A DNA stretch of 64,000 nt from Alphaproteobacteria bacterium (GTDB taxonomy: Bacteria; Pseudomonadota; Alphaproteobacteria; UBA9655), in the NCBI GenBank assembly GCA_027459605.1, contig DAIDHR010000001.1:1-64000 (forward strand), given 5' to 3'. This document shows, piece by piece, positions 19,085-30,195 of this stretch (within the stretch, counting starts at the first letter, position 1; every line of letters begins with the position of its first letter). A program made the translations under genes and the position numbers. The notes under the pieces were generated by a model. That model worked only from the letters and a program-made list of their open reading frames with translations. It made no database searches and was not told the DNA's origin.

Positions 19085-19852
19085 ATGAATCGTTCTCTTA
19101 CTGTTTCTAAGGCTTTTTCTCGTGCAGCCGAAAAATATGATCATCATTCCTTGATTCAGCGGTTCGTTGCTCAACAACTTACTCATAAAATTTTTAAACG
19201 AGAAGGCCCTTCTTTGGGAAACGTTTTAGAAATTGGATGTGGAACAGGAATCTTAAGTCAATTTTTAATTGCCCGTTCCGATAATTATGTTTTATCAGAT
19301 ATATCTTACCCCCTTCTTCGAAAGGCTCGCCTGAAGTTTAGGGGAGATCATATTTTTCCACTCATTGTGGATGGTGAGAATCCTTGCTTTACAGCTTCTT
19401 TTGATGTCATCGTATCGAATCTAGTCCTCCATTGGTTTCAGGATCCAAAGAAAGCTCTTGGCCGACTTGCAGCATGCTTAAAGCCAGGAGGAAGATTGTA
19501 CGTAAGTACACTCGGAAATAACTCACTCCATGAGTGGCGGACAGCCCATGCGTTGTGTGAAGCATCCTGCGGTGTTTTGGATTTCATTTCTTTTGGCCAA
19601 CTTAAGGATTGGCTTCCCCTATCTGGGATTCGTCATGTGGAGGAGGACTGGATCACGACAACGCCATCGAATGCCCTTGAATTTTTAAGGAATATAAAAG
19701 GGATGGGTGGAGGTTTACCCCATCCAGGCCATCATCCTTTACCCTATAAGACATTCAAAAAAATTATGGATGCGTACGATAAGAACCCCCAAGTTTCCTG
19801 CCAAATCCTCTATGGTATGTATCGCAAACCTGAAAAAATGAGAGAAGAATGA
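19085..19852 (+). CDS. BioC-like malonyl-ACP O-methyltransferase / SAM methyltransferase
   Basis: 'VSKAFSRAAEKYDHHSLIQRFVAQQL...VLEIGCGTGILSQFL...DVIVSNLVLHWFQDPKKAL' BioC-like. Confidence 0.8.
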   Translation: MNRSLTVSKAFSRAAEKYDHHSLIQRFVAQQLTHKIFKREGPSLGNVLEIGCGTGILSQFLIARSDNYVLSDISYPLLRKARLKFRGDHIFPLIVDGENPCFTASFDVIVSNLVLHWFQDPKKALGRLAACLKPGGRLYVSTLGNNSLHEWRTAHALCEASCGVLDFISFGQLKDWLPLSGIRHVEEDWITTTPSNALEFLRNIKGMGGGLPHPGHHPLPYKTFKKIMDAYDKNPQVSCQILYGMYRKPEKMREE

Positions 19853-19915
19853 CTACCATATTTTCAACGAGCCATATATAGTACCATCTCATTGTGAGGT
19901 AAAAAAACAGGGCAG

Positions 19916-20716
19916 ATGGATAGTTTTGAATTTAACAAAATTGCCGCAGCGATTCTACTTGCTCTTCTTACGGTTAAAGGTGCTGATTTAATAGCGGAAA
20001 TCCTTATTCATCCCACAAAACTCAAAGAAAATGCATTTAAGATCGAAGGAGTCCAGACGACTCCCGAAGGAGGAGCCACATCTGAAGAAAAACGACCAGG
20101 TCCAATTGAACCTTTGCTTGCCTCAGCAAATGTGACGAAGGGCGCAGAAATTTTTAAGAAGTGCATGAGTTGTCATACGGCTGAGAAAGGAGGGCCTAAT
20201 AAGATAGGGCCAGATCTCTATAACGTTGTGGGATCTCCAAAAGCAAAGCATCCGGGTTATACATACTCTCCAGCCATGACCTCAAAAGGGGGAGCTTGGA
20301 CCTTTGGTGATCTCAATGTTTACTTATATAGCCCGCGAGATTTCGTTCCAGGAACAAAGATGTCTTTTGCGGGCATAAAAAATGATCAGGAACGAGCTGA
20401 TGTTATTGCATATCTTCGTCAACAAAGTGATAATCCTCTTCCCCTTCCAGCTGTTCAACCAACGCAGGGGAAAGAAAAGGCAGCTTCTCCTTCGGGGCAA
20501 CAACCATCGGCGAAGCAAGCAACACCCGGATCCCAAAAAGCCCCTCAAGCTCCAGCTCCTGCAGCACCACCTCAGGGGGGAGGAAAGGGAGGCCCCCAAC
20601 TGCAAAATCAACTGCGGGCAGAGAAGAAGACCGTAAGCAAAGGTGCGTCTTCTCAGCCTACTCAGCAGAATCCGAATACAACCTCAAACCAAACACCAGA
20701 AAATGGATCAAAGTGA
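19916..20716 (+). CDS. Class I cytochrome c, membrane-anchored, with Pro/Gln-rich tail
   Basis: 'GAEIFKKCMSCHTAEKGGPNKIGPDLYNVVG...FVPGTKMSFAGIKNDQERADVIAYLRQ', CxxCH haem motif. Confidence 0.93.
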   Translation: MDSFEFNKIAAAILLALLTVKGADLIAEILIHPTKLKENAFKIEGVQTTPEGGATSEEKRPGPIEPLLASANVTKGAEIFKKCMSCHTAEKGGPNKIGPDLYNVVGSPKAKHPGYTYSPAMTSKGGAWTFGDLNVYLYSPRDFVPGTKMSFAGIKNDQERADVIAYLRQQSDNPLPLPAVQPTQGKEKAASPSGQQPSAKQATPGSQKAPQAPAPAAPPQGGGKGGPQLQNQLRAEKKTVSKGASSQPTQQNPNTTSNQTPENGSK

Positions 20717-20976
20717 TGCTGCGCAAATGGGCAATTAAGAAACGTGACTTTTTGGTGTTTATGTGAAAGAATTATAAATATAGGCTAGCAAACCCCTTTC
20801 AGAAATCAAAAGAATTTAGGAGAAAATAAATGACGTTTAATTGCTCTATTTTGAAGCAATCCAGGGAAAAGGCTTTTTCATGTTCTATGATACCAATTCG
20901 CGATCAAAGGGTGAATTGCTTCGGAGAAAAGCTCCTCACAATGGCGATAACGTTTTGTATTTCAATAAAAAAAGTA

Positions 20977-22788
20977 ATGGCCTATCCAAAACTCAGGTTT
21001 TTCCTACCTAGTTGCCTTTTAATTCCCACCTTCCTTTACGCTGAGACACCTCCTCCGACGCATGGAATTGCAACCTTTGGAGACCTAAAGTATCCGGCCA
21101 ATTTTACCCATTTTGATTATGTTAATCCTGATGCGCCAAAAGGTGGGGTTGTAAAGTTGGCGTTCTTTGGAAGTTACGATAATTTCAATCCTTTCATTAT
21201 TAAGGGGAATTCAGCCCAAGGCTCAACCTTACTGCATTGCTCTCTTTTAATGCGATCGGAAGATGAACCTTCTTCTATGTATAGTTATTTGGCAGAAAAA
21301 GTAGAGCTCGCTCCTGACTGGAAAAGCGTGATGTTTACCCTCAACAAAAATGCTAAATTTTCTGATGGAACTCCTGTTACACCTGAGGATGTTATCTTTT
21401 CATTTAATACCCTTACCAAAAAAGGACTCCCTTTCTTTGCTCAATATTATAAGGACGTCTCAAGTGTGGAGAAGGTAGGGTCTGATCAAGTTCGCTTTGT
21501 ATTTTCAACGACTAAAAATCGGGAACTTCCTGTTATTTTAGGTCAGCTTCCAATCATTTCGAAAGCTTATTATACAAAGCATGACTTTGAAAAGGCGGAT
21601 CTGATTCCTCCTGTTGGCTGTGGTCCCTATCGGGTTGCAAGTTTTCAGGCAGGCCAATCAATTAATTACGAGCGAATTCCAGGGTGGTGGGGAGAAAATA
21701 TTCCTTCTCAAAAAGGACAAAATAATTTTGATATCACTTATGTGTACTACAGGGATCAAAATGTTTTATTTGAAGCTTTCAAAGCAGGAGATCATGACTT
21801 CCGCATTGAAAACGTAGCAAAAAACTGGGCGGCTGGGTACGATATTCCTGCTGTAAAAGAGGGTAAGATCATCAAAAAAGAGACTCCTAATGAGCTTCCT
21901 GTAGGGATGACAACGATGACATTCAATATGCGTAAGCCTATTTTTAAAGATCGAAAAGTTAGGGAGGCCCTTGCAAAAGCCTTTGATTTTGAGTGGGCTA
22001 ATAAAAACCTCTTTTTCAATTCTTACACTCGAAATTTAAGTTACTTTGCCAATTCACCCATGGCTTCTTCAGGACTTCCCCAAGGAGATGAGCTGACAAT
22101 TTTAGACCCATTTAAAGACAAACTTCCTGAGGAAGTTTTCACCCAAGAATTTAAGATGCCTATTACAAACGGCTCAGGCAAAGACCGGAAAGTTTTGATG
22201 GAGGCCGATAAGCTTTTAAAAGAAGCAGGGTGGGTGGTTAAAAATGGAGTGAGAGTGAATCAGAAAACGGGAGAGCCATTTACATTCGAATACTTATTAT
22301 ATGATCCAAGCTATGAGCGGGTTGCCCTTGCTCTTCAAAGAAATCTGGCTCCTTTAGGGATTAAGACAACAATTCGCGTTGTTACACCCTCTCAATACAT
22401 TGAACAAACAGGAAATTATGACTATGACGTGATCTCGTCTGTTATTCTTGAGTCTGAAACACCCGGAAATGAGCAACGGGAATTTTGGACTTCAAAATAT
22501 GCAGATGTTAAAAATGGACGCAATTATTCTGGGATAAAAGATCCTGTAGTTGATCAACTTGTAGATCTTGTCATTGGCTCACAAAACAGGCCTGAATTAC
22601 AAACCCGTGTCCATGCTCTTGATCGAGTTCTGGAATGGGGTTTCTATGGAATCCCTGGATGGTATAGCAAAAATAGCCGTTTTGCGTACTGGAACAAATT
22701 TGGACAGCCGGACAAAAAGCCTAAGGATGGCATAGGATTCAGCTCCTGGTGGGTAGATCCAACCCTTGAGAAGAAGCTGCAAAGGTAA
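20977..22788 (+). CDS. yejA: Peptide ABC transporter substrate-binding protein YejA
   Basis: 'HGIATFGDLKYPANFTHFDYVNPDAPKGG...' SBP family 5; followed by yejBEF. Start reassigned to Met at 20977, preceding a signal peptide. Confidence 0.9.
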   Translation: MAYPKLRFFLPSCLLIPTFLYAETPPPTHGIATFGDLKYPANFTHFDYVNPDAPKGGVVKLAFFGSYDNFNPFIIKGNSAQGSTLLHCSLLMRSEDEPSSMYSYLAEKVELAPDWKSVMFTLNKNAKFSDGTPVTPEDVIFSFNTLTKKGLPFFAQYYKDVSSVEKVGSDQVRFVFSTTKNRELPVILGQLPIISKAYYTKHDFEKADLIPPVGCGPYRVASFQAGQSINYERIPGWWGENIPSQKGQNNFDITYVYYRDQNVLFEAFKAGDHDFRIENVAKNWAAGYDIPAVKEGKIIKKETPNELPVGMTTMTFNMRKPIFKDRKVREALAKAFDFEWANKNLFFNSYTRNLSYFANSPMASSGLPQGDELTILDPFKDKLPEEVFTQEFKMPITNGSGKDRKVLMEADKLLKEAGWVVKNGVRVNQKTGEPFTFEYLLYDPSYERVALALQRNLAPLGIKTTIRVVTPSQYIEQTGNYDYDVISSVILESETPGNEQREFWTSKYADVKNGRNYSGIKDPVVDQLVDLVIGSQNRPELQTRVHALDRVLEWGFYGIPGWYSKNSRFAYWNKFGQPDKKPKDGIGFSSWWVDPTLEKKLQR

Positions 22789-22794
22789 TTCGTA

Positions 22795-23901
22795 ATGTTA
22801 TCTTATCTCTTAAGGCGGCTCCTCCTCATCATTCCAACCCTTTTTGGTATTATGGTGATTAACTTTATTATTATTCAAGCAGCACCTGGTGGTCCTGTTG
22901 AACAAATGATAGCTAAAATCCGAGGAAGCAACGTAGAAGCGACTGCACGTCTTACGGGGGCTGGGACAGAACTTGGGGCGTCTCTTGAACAGTTTAGTGA
23001 ATCACAAATTTATGAGTCTAAATATCGTGGTGCACAAGGACTTGATCCTGAATTTATTGCAAAACTCGAGAAAATGTTTGGATTCGATAAACCGCCTCTT
23101 GAGCGGTTTTTATTGATGATGAAGAACTTTCTCACCTTTAATTTTGGGGACAGTTATTTTAAGGATCGGTCGGTTATTGGTCTTATCATTGAGAAAATGC
23201 CTGTTTCTATTAGCATTGGGCTGTGGACAACCCTATTTACTTATTTGATCTCGATCCCCTTGGGCATCCGGAAAGCCGTTTTAGATGGCTCACCTTTTGA
23301 TGTGTGGTCAAGCGCTGTTGTCATTATTGGGTATGCTGTTCCTAGTTTTTTGTTTGCGATCCTCCTCATTGTTCTTTTTGCTGGAGGGAGTTTCTGGTCT
23401 ATTTTTCCTTTAAGGGGACTTGTGTCTGATAATTGGCACGAGTTGAGTTTGGGCTGGAAAATTCTTGATTACTTATGGCATATGGTTCTTCCGATTACAG
23501 CTTTAGTAATTAGCGGCTTTGCAAGCCTCACCCTTCTCACCAAAAATTCTTTCTTAGAAGAAATTAATAAACAATATGTTCTGACAGCTCGGGCCAAGGG
23601 GCTCACGGAAAGGCGTGTTCTTATAGGTCATGTCTTTCGCAATGCTATGCTTCTAATTATCGCAGGGATGCCAGCAGCCCTACTTCATATTTTCTTTGCA
23701 GGATCGCTTTTGATTGAGGTCATTTTTTCATTAGATGGATTAGGTCTTTTGGGCTTTGAATCTGCTGTTGGAAGAGATTACCCCGTTGTTTTTGGAACCT
23801 TATATATCTTTACTCTCCTTGGGCTTTTGTTACATATTATTGGCGATTTGACTTACACGTTTGTGGACCCCCGTATTGATTTTGAGCGGAGAATGGGGTA
23901 A
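22795..23901 (+). CDS. yejB: Peptide ABC transporter permease YejB
   Basis: '[37 protein letters not shown]' and insertion typical of YejB. Confidence 0.93.
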   Translation: MLSYLLRRLLLIIPTLFGIMVINFIIIQAAPGGPVEQMIAKIRGSNVEATARLTGAGTELGASLEQFSESQIYESKYRGAQGLDPEFIAKLEKMFGFDKPPLERFLLMMKNFLTFNFGDSYFKDRSVIGLIIEKMPVSISIGLWTTLFTYLISIPLGIRKAVLDGSPFDVWSSAVVIIGYAVPSFLFAILLIVLFAGGSFWSIFPLRGLVSDNWHELSLGWKILDYLWHMVLPITALVISGFASLTLLTKNSFLEEINKQYVLTARAKGLTERRVLIGHVFRNAMLLIIAGMPAALLHIFFAGSLLIEVIFSLDGLGLLGFESAVGRDYPVVFGTLYIFTLLGLLLHIIGDLTYTFVDPRIDFERRMG

Positions 23902-24926
23902 TGGCATTTTCCCCTTTAACTGAAAGGCGTCTTGCGCAATTTAAAGCCAATAAGCGAGGTTACATTTCCCTCTGGGTCTTTTTAATTTTGTTTTTTTTGA
24001 CACTCTTTGCTGAATTTTTGGCTAATGATAAGCCTTTGCTTATTAAGTTTAATAATCATTATTATTTCCCCATTTTTAAAGAATATCCTGAAACAACCTT
24101 TGGAGGAGAATTTGAAACTGAAGCGAATTATCGAGATTCATTTGTCCGTGGATTGATTGATAAAAAGGGATGGATGATCTGGCCGTTGATTCCTTATAGT
24201 TACAATACGGTCAATTATGAATTGCCTGTTCCAGCTCCAGCCCCGCCTTCAGAAGAAAACTGGCTTGGCACGGATGATCAAGGAAGGGATGTTCTGGCAC
24301 GCTTAATTTATGGATTTCGGATCTCTGTTTTATTTGGTTTAACACTAACACTCTTTAGCTCATTACTGGGTGTGACAGCTGGGGCTGTTCAAGGATATTT
24401 TGGGGGCTTGACGGACCTTTTGTTTCAAAGATTCATGGAAATATGGTCAGGGATGCCTGTTTTATATTTATTGATTATCCTGGCAAGCCTTGTCCAGCCT
24501 AATTTTTGGTGGCTTTTAAGTTTAATGCTTCTCTTTAGTTGGATGGCCCTTGTCCCTATTGTTCGAGCAGAATTTTTAAGGGCCAGAAATCTCGATTATG
24601 TAAGGGCAGCAAGGGCGTTAGGGCTTTCAACGCCAAGAATTATCTATCGTCATGTTTTACCCAATGCAATGGTTGCAACCTTGACTTTTATGCCCTTTAT
24701 TCTTAATTCATCCATTACCACTTTAACATCCCTTGACTTCCTGGGCTTTGGGTTACCTCTGGGCTCTCCGTCTCTGGGAGAAATGCTCAATCAAGGAAAA
24801 AATAATCTTCAAGCACCTTGGCTAGGTATGACGACCTTTGTTGTTCTTGCAGTTATGCTAACCCTTTTAATTTTTATTGGGGAAGCAGTCCGGGATGCTT
24901 TTGATCCTCGAAAGACAAATCTATGA
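23901..24926 (+). CDS. yejE: Peptide ABC transporter permease YejE
   Basis: 'NWLGTDDQGRDVLARLIYGFRISVLFGL' permease signature; operon position. Confidence 0.93.
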   Translation: MAFSPLTERRLAQFKANKRGYISLWVFLILFFLTLFAEFLANDKPLLIKFNNHYYFPIFKEYPETTFGGEFETEANYRDSFVRGLIDKKGWMIWPLIPYSYNTVNYELPVPAPAPPSEENWLGTDDQGRDVLARLIYGFRISVLFGLTLTLFSSLLGVTAGAVQGYFGGLTDLLFQRFMEIWSGMPVLYLLIILASLVQPNFWWLLSLMLLFSWMALVPIVRAEFLRARNLDYVRAARALGLSTPRIIYRHVLPNAMVATLTFMPFILNSSITTLTSLDFLGFGLPLGSPSLGEMLNQGKNNLQAPWLGMTTFVVLAVMLTLLIFIGEAVRDAFDPRKTNL

Positions 24927-26530
24927 CAAAATCCCTCTTATCCGTTGAAGATTTGCATGTTTCCTTTCAGACGCGAGAGAAAATTATTGAGGCTGTCAAA
25001 GGTGTTTCCTTCACCTTAAATCCTCATGAAACAGTTGCCCTTGTGGGCGAAAGTGGATCAGGGAAGTCTGTTACAGCCCTTTCAATCTTGCAACTTTTAC
25101 CTTACCCAAAAGCTCTTCACCCAACAGGGCATATATATTTCCATTCGCATAACCTCGTTGGTGAAAAAGAGCAGTACTTGCAGAAGATTCGAGGCAACAA
25201 GATTGCCATGATTTTTCAAGAACCCATGACGTCGCTCAATCCTCTCCATAATGTTGAAAAGCAGATTAGCGAGGTGCTTAGAATTCACAAAAAACTTGAT
25301 GGAAAAGCAGCGCGCAACCGGTGTATCCAGCTTCTTGAAATGGCAGGCTTTAAGGATGGAGAGTCTCGCCTCCAAGCATACCCGCACCAGCTTTCAGGGG
25401 GGCAGCGACAGCGGGTTATGATTGCTATGGCCCTTGCGTGTGAGCCTGAAATTTTAATTGCGGATGAGCCAACCACAGCATTAGATGTCACTATCCAAGC
25501 TCAAATTTTAAGCCTTTTGAAAAAGCTTCAAAAACAACTGGGAATGGCCATGTTGCTTATTACTCATGACCTGGGGATTGTGCGTAAAATGGCAGATCGG
25601 GTTGTCGTTATGAAGGATGGCTTGATGGTTGAAGAAGGGGAAATGAAGGCAATATTTAAAAATCCGACGTCCTCTTATACACGGCATCTTATCAACTCCA
25701 TCCCAAAGGGGGGAGCTGTTCCAACTACTTCCAAAGAATTGCCGCTTTTAAAGGTAGAGGATCTTAAGGTTTATTTTGATATTCGTGAAGGTTTATTGCG
25801 TAGGAAAGTGAATGAAATTCGAGCTGTTCAAGATGTAAGCTTTACCTTAAAGGAAGGTCATACGCTTGGGATTGTGGGGGAAAGCGGCTCAGGAAAAACA
25901 ACACTAGCGCTCGCTGTTTTGCGTCTTGAAAAGAGCTCGGGTAATATTGTGTTTCAAGGGCATGAAATTCAAAATACCTCACGGAAAATAATGCGCCCTT
26001 TACGCCGGGGAATGCAGATCGTTTTCCAAGATCCATACGGATCCTTGAGTCCTCGGATGAGCATTGGCCAAATTATTGCGGAAGGGATCACGATTCATGG
26101 GCTTGCAAAGACCCCACAAGCCAGAGATCTTCAAGTTATTCAAGCTCTTATGGAAGTTGGCCTCGATCCTGAAGTTCGCAATCGGTATCCCCATGAGTTT
26201 TCGGGGGGGCAGCGGCAGCGGATCGCCATTGCGCGGGCCGTTGCTTTAAAGCCCAAGCTGATAGTTCTGGATGAGCCAACTTCCGCTCTCGATCGATCTG
26301 TCCAAGTAGATATTGTGGATTTACTCCGGAACCTTCAATCCTTGCATAAAATTGCTTATCTTTTTATTAGCCACGACCTTTCTGTTGTCAAAGCAATAAG
26401 CCATGATGTGATTGTGATGCGGCATGGGAAAGTTGTGGAAAGAGGCTCAACTAAGCAAATTTTTTCATCCCCCGCAGAATCTTATACAAAAAAGCTCATT
26501 AAAGCTGCTTTTGATTTGAAGGTTACGTAA
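24923..26530 (+). CDS. yejF: Duplicated ABC ATPase YejF
   Basis: Two Walker A ([16 protein letters not shown]) and two LSGGQ/FSGGQ motifs. Confidence 0.95.
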   Translation: MTKSLLSVEDLHVSFQTREKIIEAVKGVSFTLNPHETVALVGESGSGKSVTALSILQLLPYPKALHPTGHIYFHSHNLVGEKEQYLQKIRGNKIAMIFQEPMTSLNPLHNVEKQISEVLRIHKKLDGKAARNRCIQLLEMAGFKDGESRLQAYPHQLSGGQRQRVMIAMALACEPEILIADEPTTALDVTIQAQILSLLKKLQKQLGMAMLLITHDLGIVRKMADRVVVMKDGLMVEEGEMKAIFKNPTSSYTRHLINSIPKGGAVPTTSKELPLLKVEDLKVYFDIREGLLRRKVNEIRAVQDVSFTLKEGHTLGIVGESGSGKTTLALAVLRLEKSSGNIVFQGHEIQNTSRKIMRPLRRGMQIVFQDPYGSLSPRMSIGQIIAEGITIHGLAKTPQARDLQVIQALMEVGLDPEVRNRYPHEFSGGQRQRIAIARAVALKPKLIVLDEPTSALDRSVQVDIVDLLRNLQSLHKIAYLFISHDLSVVKAISHDVIVMRHGKVVERGSTKQIFSSPAESYTKKLIKAAFDLKVT

Positions 26531-26571
26531 ATCCTTTAACCAAGGAAAATCAGCGGTTTATTATTTTAAAA

Positions 26572-26934
26572 TTAATAACCCGGATAAGGAGAAGGCTGTG
26601 GTACCCCCTGTTGCATCTCCGTCCACGCTTCCCAAGTATAACCACTGGGACCATAAGGTGTACCGTAAGTCCATGGGACTGCTGGGTACGGGTACACGTT
26701 CGGCGGCGGCGGAGCCGAAGAACATGTACAGGCAGTGCCACTTGCACAATTCCCGTCATATGTTAATTTAGCGAAATTAGATTGACACTTAGCTTCGCCC
26801 CATCGTTGACATGCTGCTTCATCCGTGCTCCAACAAAGGCCGCTGCCAAGGGGTTCAGAATTCGCTTCAACTCGAGTTCCCCCAGCGACCATGCCTAAAC
26901 ACAGTATGAGTGATCGGAGTATTTTTTTATCCAT
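26572..26934 (-). CDS. Small exported Cys/Pro-rich protein
   Basis: MDKKILRSLILCLGMVAGGTRVEANS signal peptide; N-terminus resembles the 6200 ORF. Confidence 0.6.
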   Translation of the reverse strand: MDKKILRSLILCLGMVAGGTRVEANSEPLGSGLCWSTDEAACQRWGEAKCQSNFAKLTYDGNCASGTACTCSSAPPPPNVYPYPAVPWTYGTPYGPSGYTWEAWTEMQQGVPQPSPYPGY

Positions 26935-27085
26935 GATTGTTGTCCTTTCGGTTAAGCACATTTTCGATCAAGGAAAGCTTATGAGGATCTTTGAAAAGCC
27001 TTCTCTCATGTTTTGCAGAATAACATACCAGAGTTAAGATTTAGTTATGGCTGCAACTTTTTGTGACTATCGTTTTTCTTCCTTA

Positions 27086-28435
27086 TTATTCAAGACCAAG
27101 GGATTCTGGGGTGGGAAGGCCTACTATTGTATAGAACTGGCCCGGATTAAATATGACCATTTGTTGGAAAAGGTTTTGGAGTTCTAAGAGCATTTGCTGT
27201 TGGTCGGGGGTCGTTTCTTCTTGAAAATACAGTTGGGTAGGCTGCTCCATAGGCGCCATTTCTTCACCATAGAGAGTTTCTTCAGGAGTGTAAGGTTCTT
27301 CATTGTAATAAGGTTCCTCATAAATTGTTTCTCCGTAAGAGGGGCCTTCTGCGTAAGGTTCAATTGGATAAGGCTCTACGTAATAGGGGGCAGGATAATA
27401 AATTGGAGCATATTCATAATATGGATAAATAAAAATAAAGTTGCTGATGATGTTTTCTGGAGGAAAATGTCTTCTATGGTCTCTATGTATCCATGGTTTC
27501 CAAAAAAAATCCTTGCTGAACTTGACGTTAGGCTCAGGAGCTATAAAGGTTTTTCCTCCTGTCAAAGCTGAAAGAGGGAGTTGAGGAGCTGATACGACAG
27601 GTGCACCTACTTGTGGTAAGGGTTGAGTGGAAGCTGGCGTTTCGGGAAATGTAGGCGGTAGAATAGTTTGTTTCCCTTGACTTGGTTGACCTCCTCCAGG
27701 AAAACCGGGTAGAGCAGGGGAAGCTGGTATAGATGGTGCCCGAGAGGGCTTTTCAGGCGGTGGGATATTCGTTGCACTTTCAGGAGGAGTTCCCTTACCA
27801 GGAATTGCTTGAGAAATTCCAGGAGAGGAGGGAGGGAGCCCTTCGGCTGGGACTTCTTTGCCAACTCCTTGGCGAGCTTGGGGCGGTATCCCTAAAGTTG
27901 GAGTTCCCTCTGGTTTAGCAGGTATAACTTCTTTACCTAACGGGGAGAGAAAAGGCGTTAGGTGAGGACTTACGGGCCATGTGGCGGTAGGCTTTTCAGG
28001 GGTTGTTTGGGGCATTATTTGAGGAGTAAACCCATGGGGTTGTATAAATTCATGTGGAATTTCAATAACTTTTGGAGGCATTACTTCTCTCGGAGGAGGA
28101 GGTATTTCTTCAGCACGAGGTCTTTCAAAGGTTTGTGGTAGCGAAGGTGAGCTATATGTACGTGGAACTTCTATGACATGGGGAGGACTCACTAAGGGGC
28201 GAGGCGCTTGGGACTCTGCAGGGGTTTGAGGTATCTCTTGGCCTTGCTGAATAAATGGAGCAGGCGCCCCTCCTAGAAAAGGAGATTTTTCCATCATTGG
28301 AGTTCCCACATGGGGAGCCATGGGCGCCTCAAAGCGCCCTCCTTCAAAACCTCTCATCATAAAAGCGTCAGACATAGCGGGGTAAAAGAGGGCTATCATA
28401 CTTACGCTAAGTATTAGAAAGTTTGATTTTTTCAT
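27086..28435 (-). CDS. Exported Pro-rich protein with Tyr-rich C-terminal segment
   Basis: MKKSNFLILSVSMIALFYPAMSDA signal peptide; extended P/G/S/A-rich body; 'YEYAPIYYPAPYYVEPYPIEPYAEGPSYGETIYEEPYYNEEPYTPEETLYGEE'. Confidence 0.75.
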   Translation of the reverse strand: MKKSNFLILSVSMIALFYPAMSDAFMMRGFEGGRFEAPMAPHVGTPMMEKSPFLGGAPAPFIQQGQEIPQTPAESQAPRPLVSPPHVIEVPRTYSSPSLPQTFERPRAEEIPPPPREVMPPKVIEIPHEFIQPHGFTPQIMPQTTPEKPTATWPVSPHLTPFLSPLGKEVIPAKPEGTPTLGIPPQARQGVGKEVPAEGLPPSSPGISQAIPGKGTPPESATNIPPPEKPSRAPSIPASPALPGFPGGGQPSQGKQTILPPTFPETPASTQPLPQVGAPVVSAPQLPLSALTGGKTFIAPEPNVKFSKDFFWKPWIHRDHRRHFPPENIISNFIFIYPYYEYAPIYYPAPYYVEPYPIEPYAEGPSYGETIYEEPYYNEEPYTPEETLYGEEMAPMEQPTQLYFQEETTPDQQQMLLELQNLFQQMVIFNPGQFYTIVGLPTPESLGLE

Positions 28436-28706
28436 CGTATCCCTCCATACCCTGTAAAGAGACTTCGAGATATATATCTAATATAATATTATAATAAATA
28501 TATTAAATATTACTTAAGTTCACAAAATGAAAGGAGAGACTATTTATAGGACTTCTCTCATCGATCGAGGCAGTGTTGCACTATAGATAACCTTCATATC
28601 ATGAGGGTTATTTTTATACCCTCTCCCTAAGAGCTTCATAAGCTGATACACTTTGTAAATGATAGATAAAAGACACGCCTAATATGTCTGACAAAAAGAG
28701 GATCTC

Positions 28707-30083
28707 GTGAAAGTTGTTGTTTGCGGCGCAGGGCAGGTTGGATTTAGCATTGCTCGCTATCTTTCAACCCATGATAACGATGTGACTGTCATCGATCAGT
28801 CAGAAGAACTGATTAATCATATTTCAGGAACATTGGATGTCAGAGGAATGGTTGGATTTGCCTCCCATCCCGATCTTTTATCTCGGGCCGGGCTTCATGA
28901 GTCAGACATGATCATTGCTGTCACACAAGCTGATGAGGTCAATATGGTTGCCTGCCAGATTGCCCACTCGCTTTTTAATGTGCCCCTTAAGATCGCTCGC
29001 GTTCGAAGCAAAAGTTACCTAAATCCTGAATGGGCAGCCCTCTATAAACCAGATAATATGCCCATTGACCTTATCATTTCACCTGAGCTTGAAGTTGCGC
29101 GTGCTATTGGTCGCGGACTTGAATTTCCTGGAACCTTTGAAGTCATTCCATTTGCTGATAAAATTATTCAATTGGTTGGAATTCGTTGCAAACCTAAGGC
29201 CCCGATCTTAAATACTCCTCTCCGCCATATTGAGGGTTTGTTTCCCGAACTTGATTTAAGTGTTTTGTTTATTGTGAGGAACGACGCCGGTTTTGTTCCC
29301 CTTCCCAGTGATCAACTGCAGGAAGGGGATGAGGTTTACTTCCTCATTCCTCAGGAGAAACTTGGGGTTGCCATCGAAGCCTTTGGGTTTAGCGAATTAA
29401 AATCTCAGCGTCTTTTGATTTTAGGAGGGGGGAATGTCGGATTTTGTCTTGGGGAAGAAGTTGAGTCTCGTCATCCAGAAATCTCCCTGACGCTTATTGA
29501 ACCTGATAAGGACAGGGCAACCTATGTGGCAAACCAACTTACCCGCGCTATTGTTCTTCGAGGAGATGCTCTAGATCGAGAAATCTTGCGAGAAGCGAAC
29601 GCAAAGATTACGAATAAAGTCGTAGCCGTTACTTCCGATGATAAGGTTAATGTTCTAGCCTCCGTTTTAGCAAAGCGTATGGGGGTTGAACAGGCGATGG
29701 CTCTTATTAATAGCTCTTCATATTCAAGCCTTGTGAATTCCTTAGGCATTGATTCAGTCATCAGCCCTAAAGCCCTAACAGTCTCGAAAATACTCCAGTA
29801 TGTCCGAAGAGGACGCATTCGAACTGTTCATTCCTTAAGGGATGGATTTGGGGAAGTTATCGAGGCCGAGGCCGTGGGAACTTCAAGTGTCTTAGGTATG
29901 ACAGTTGGCGAGATTAATATGCCCCGCAGTTTAATCATTGGTGCTGTTGTCCGTGAAGGCCAATCCTTAATACCTCGAGAAGACTTGGTTATTAAAGTCC
30001 ATGACCGGGTGATTATGATGGTCACAAGTCCGGCTGTGAAAAGGTTTGAAAAATTATTTTCCGTGAGGCTAGAATATTTTTAA
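28707..30083 (+). CDS. trkA: Trk system K+ transporter regulatory subunit TrkA
   Basis: 'MKVVVCGAGQVGFSIARYLSTHDNDVTVIDQSEELI' plus second Rossmann and TrkA-C domains. Confidence 0.97.
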   Translation: MKVVVCGAGQVGFSIARYLSTHDNDVTVIDQSEELINHISGTLDVRGMVGFASHPDLLSRAGLHESDMIIAVTQADEVNMVACQIAHSLFNVPLKIARVRSKSYLNPEWAALYKPDNMPIDLIISPELEVARAIGRGLEFPGTFEVIPFADKIIQLVGIRCKPKAPILNTPLRHIEGLFPELDLSVLFIVRNDAGFVPLPSDQLQEGDEVYFLIPQEKLGVAIEAFGFSELKSQRLLILGGGNVGFCLGEEVESRHPEISLTLIEPDKDRATYVANQLTRAIVLRGDALDREILREANAKITNKVVAVTSDDKVNVLASVLAKRMGVEQAMALINSSSYSSLVNSLGIDSVISPKALTVSKILQYVRRGRIRTVHSLRDGFGEVIEAEAVGTSSVLGMTVGEINMPRSLIIGAVVREGQSLIPREDLVIKVHDRVIMMVTSPAVKRFEKLFSVRLEYF

Positions 30084-30195
30084 GATTTAACAAATTTTTA
30101 AGATCATTTTTACTCAAGAAATTGATTTAGGACCTTGAATTTTAATCTCAGGAGTATTATGTATAATTTACCACACTAATTGTAAGGAGTATATT

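Noticed and set aside
20324-20636. Overlapping ORFs inside the cytochrome c tail
   Set aside because: Low-complexity Pro/Gln tail is open in other frames; the haem-protein frame is clearly coding.
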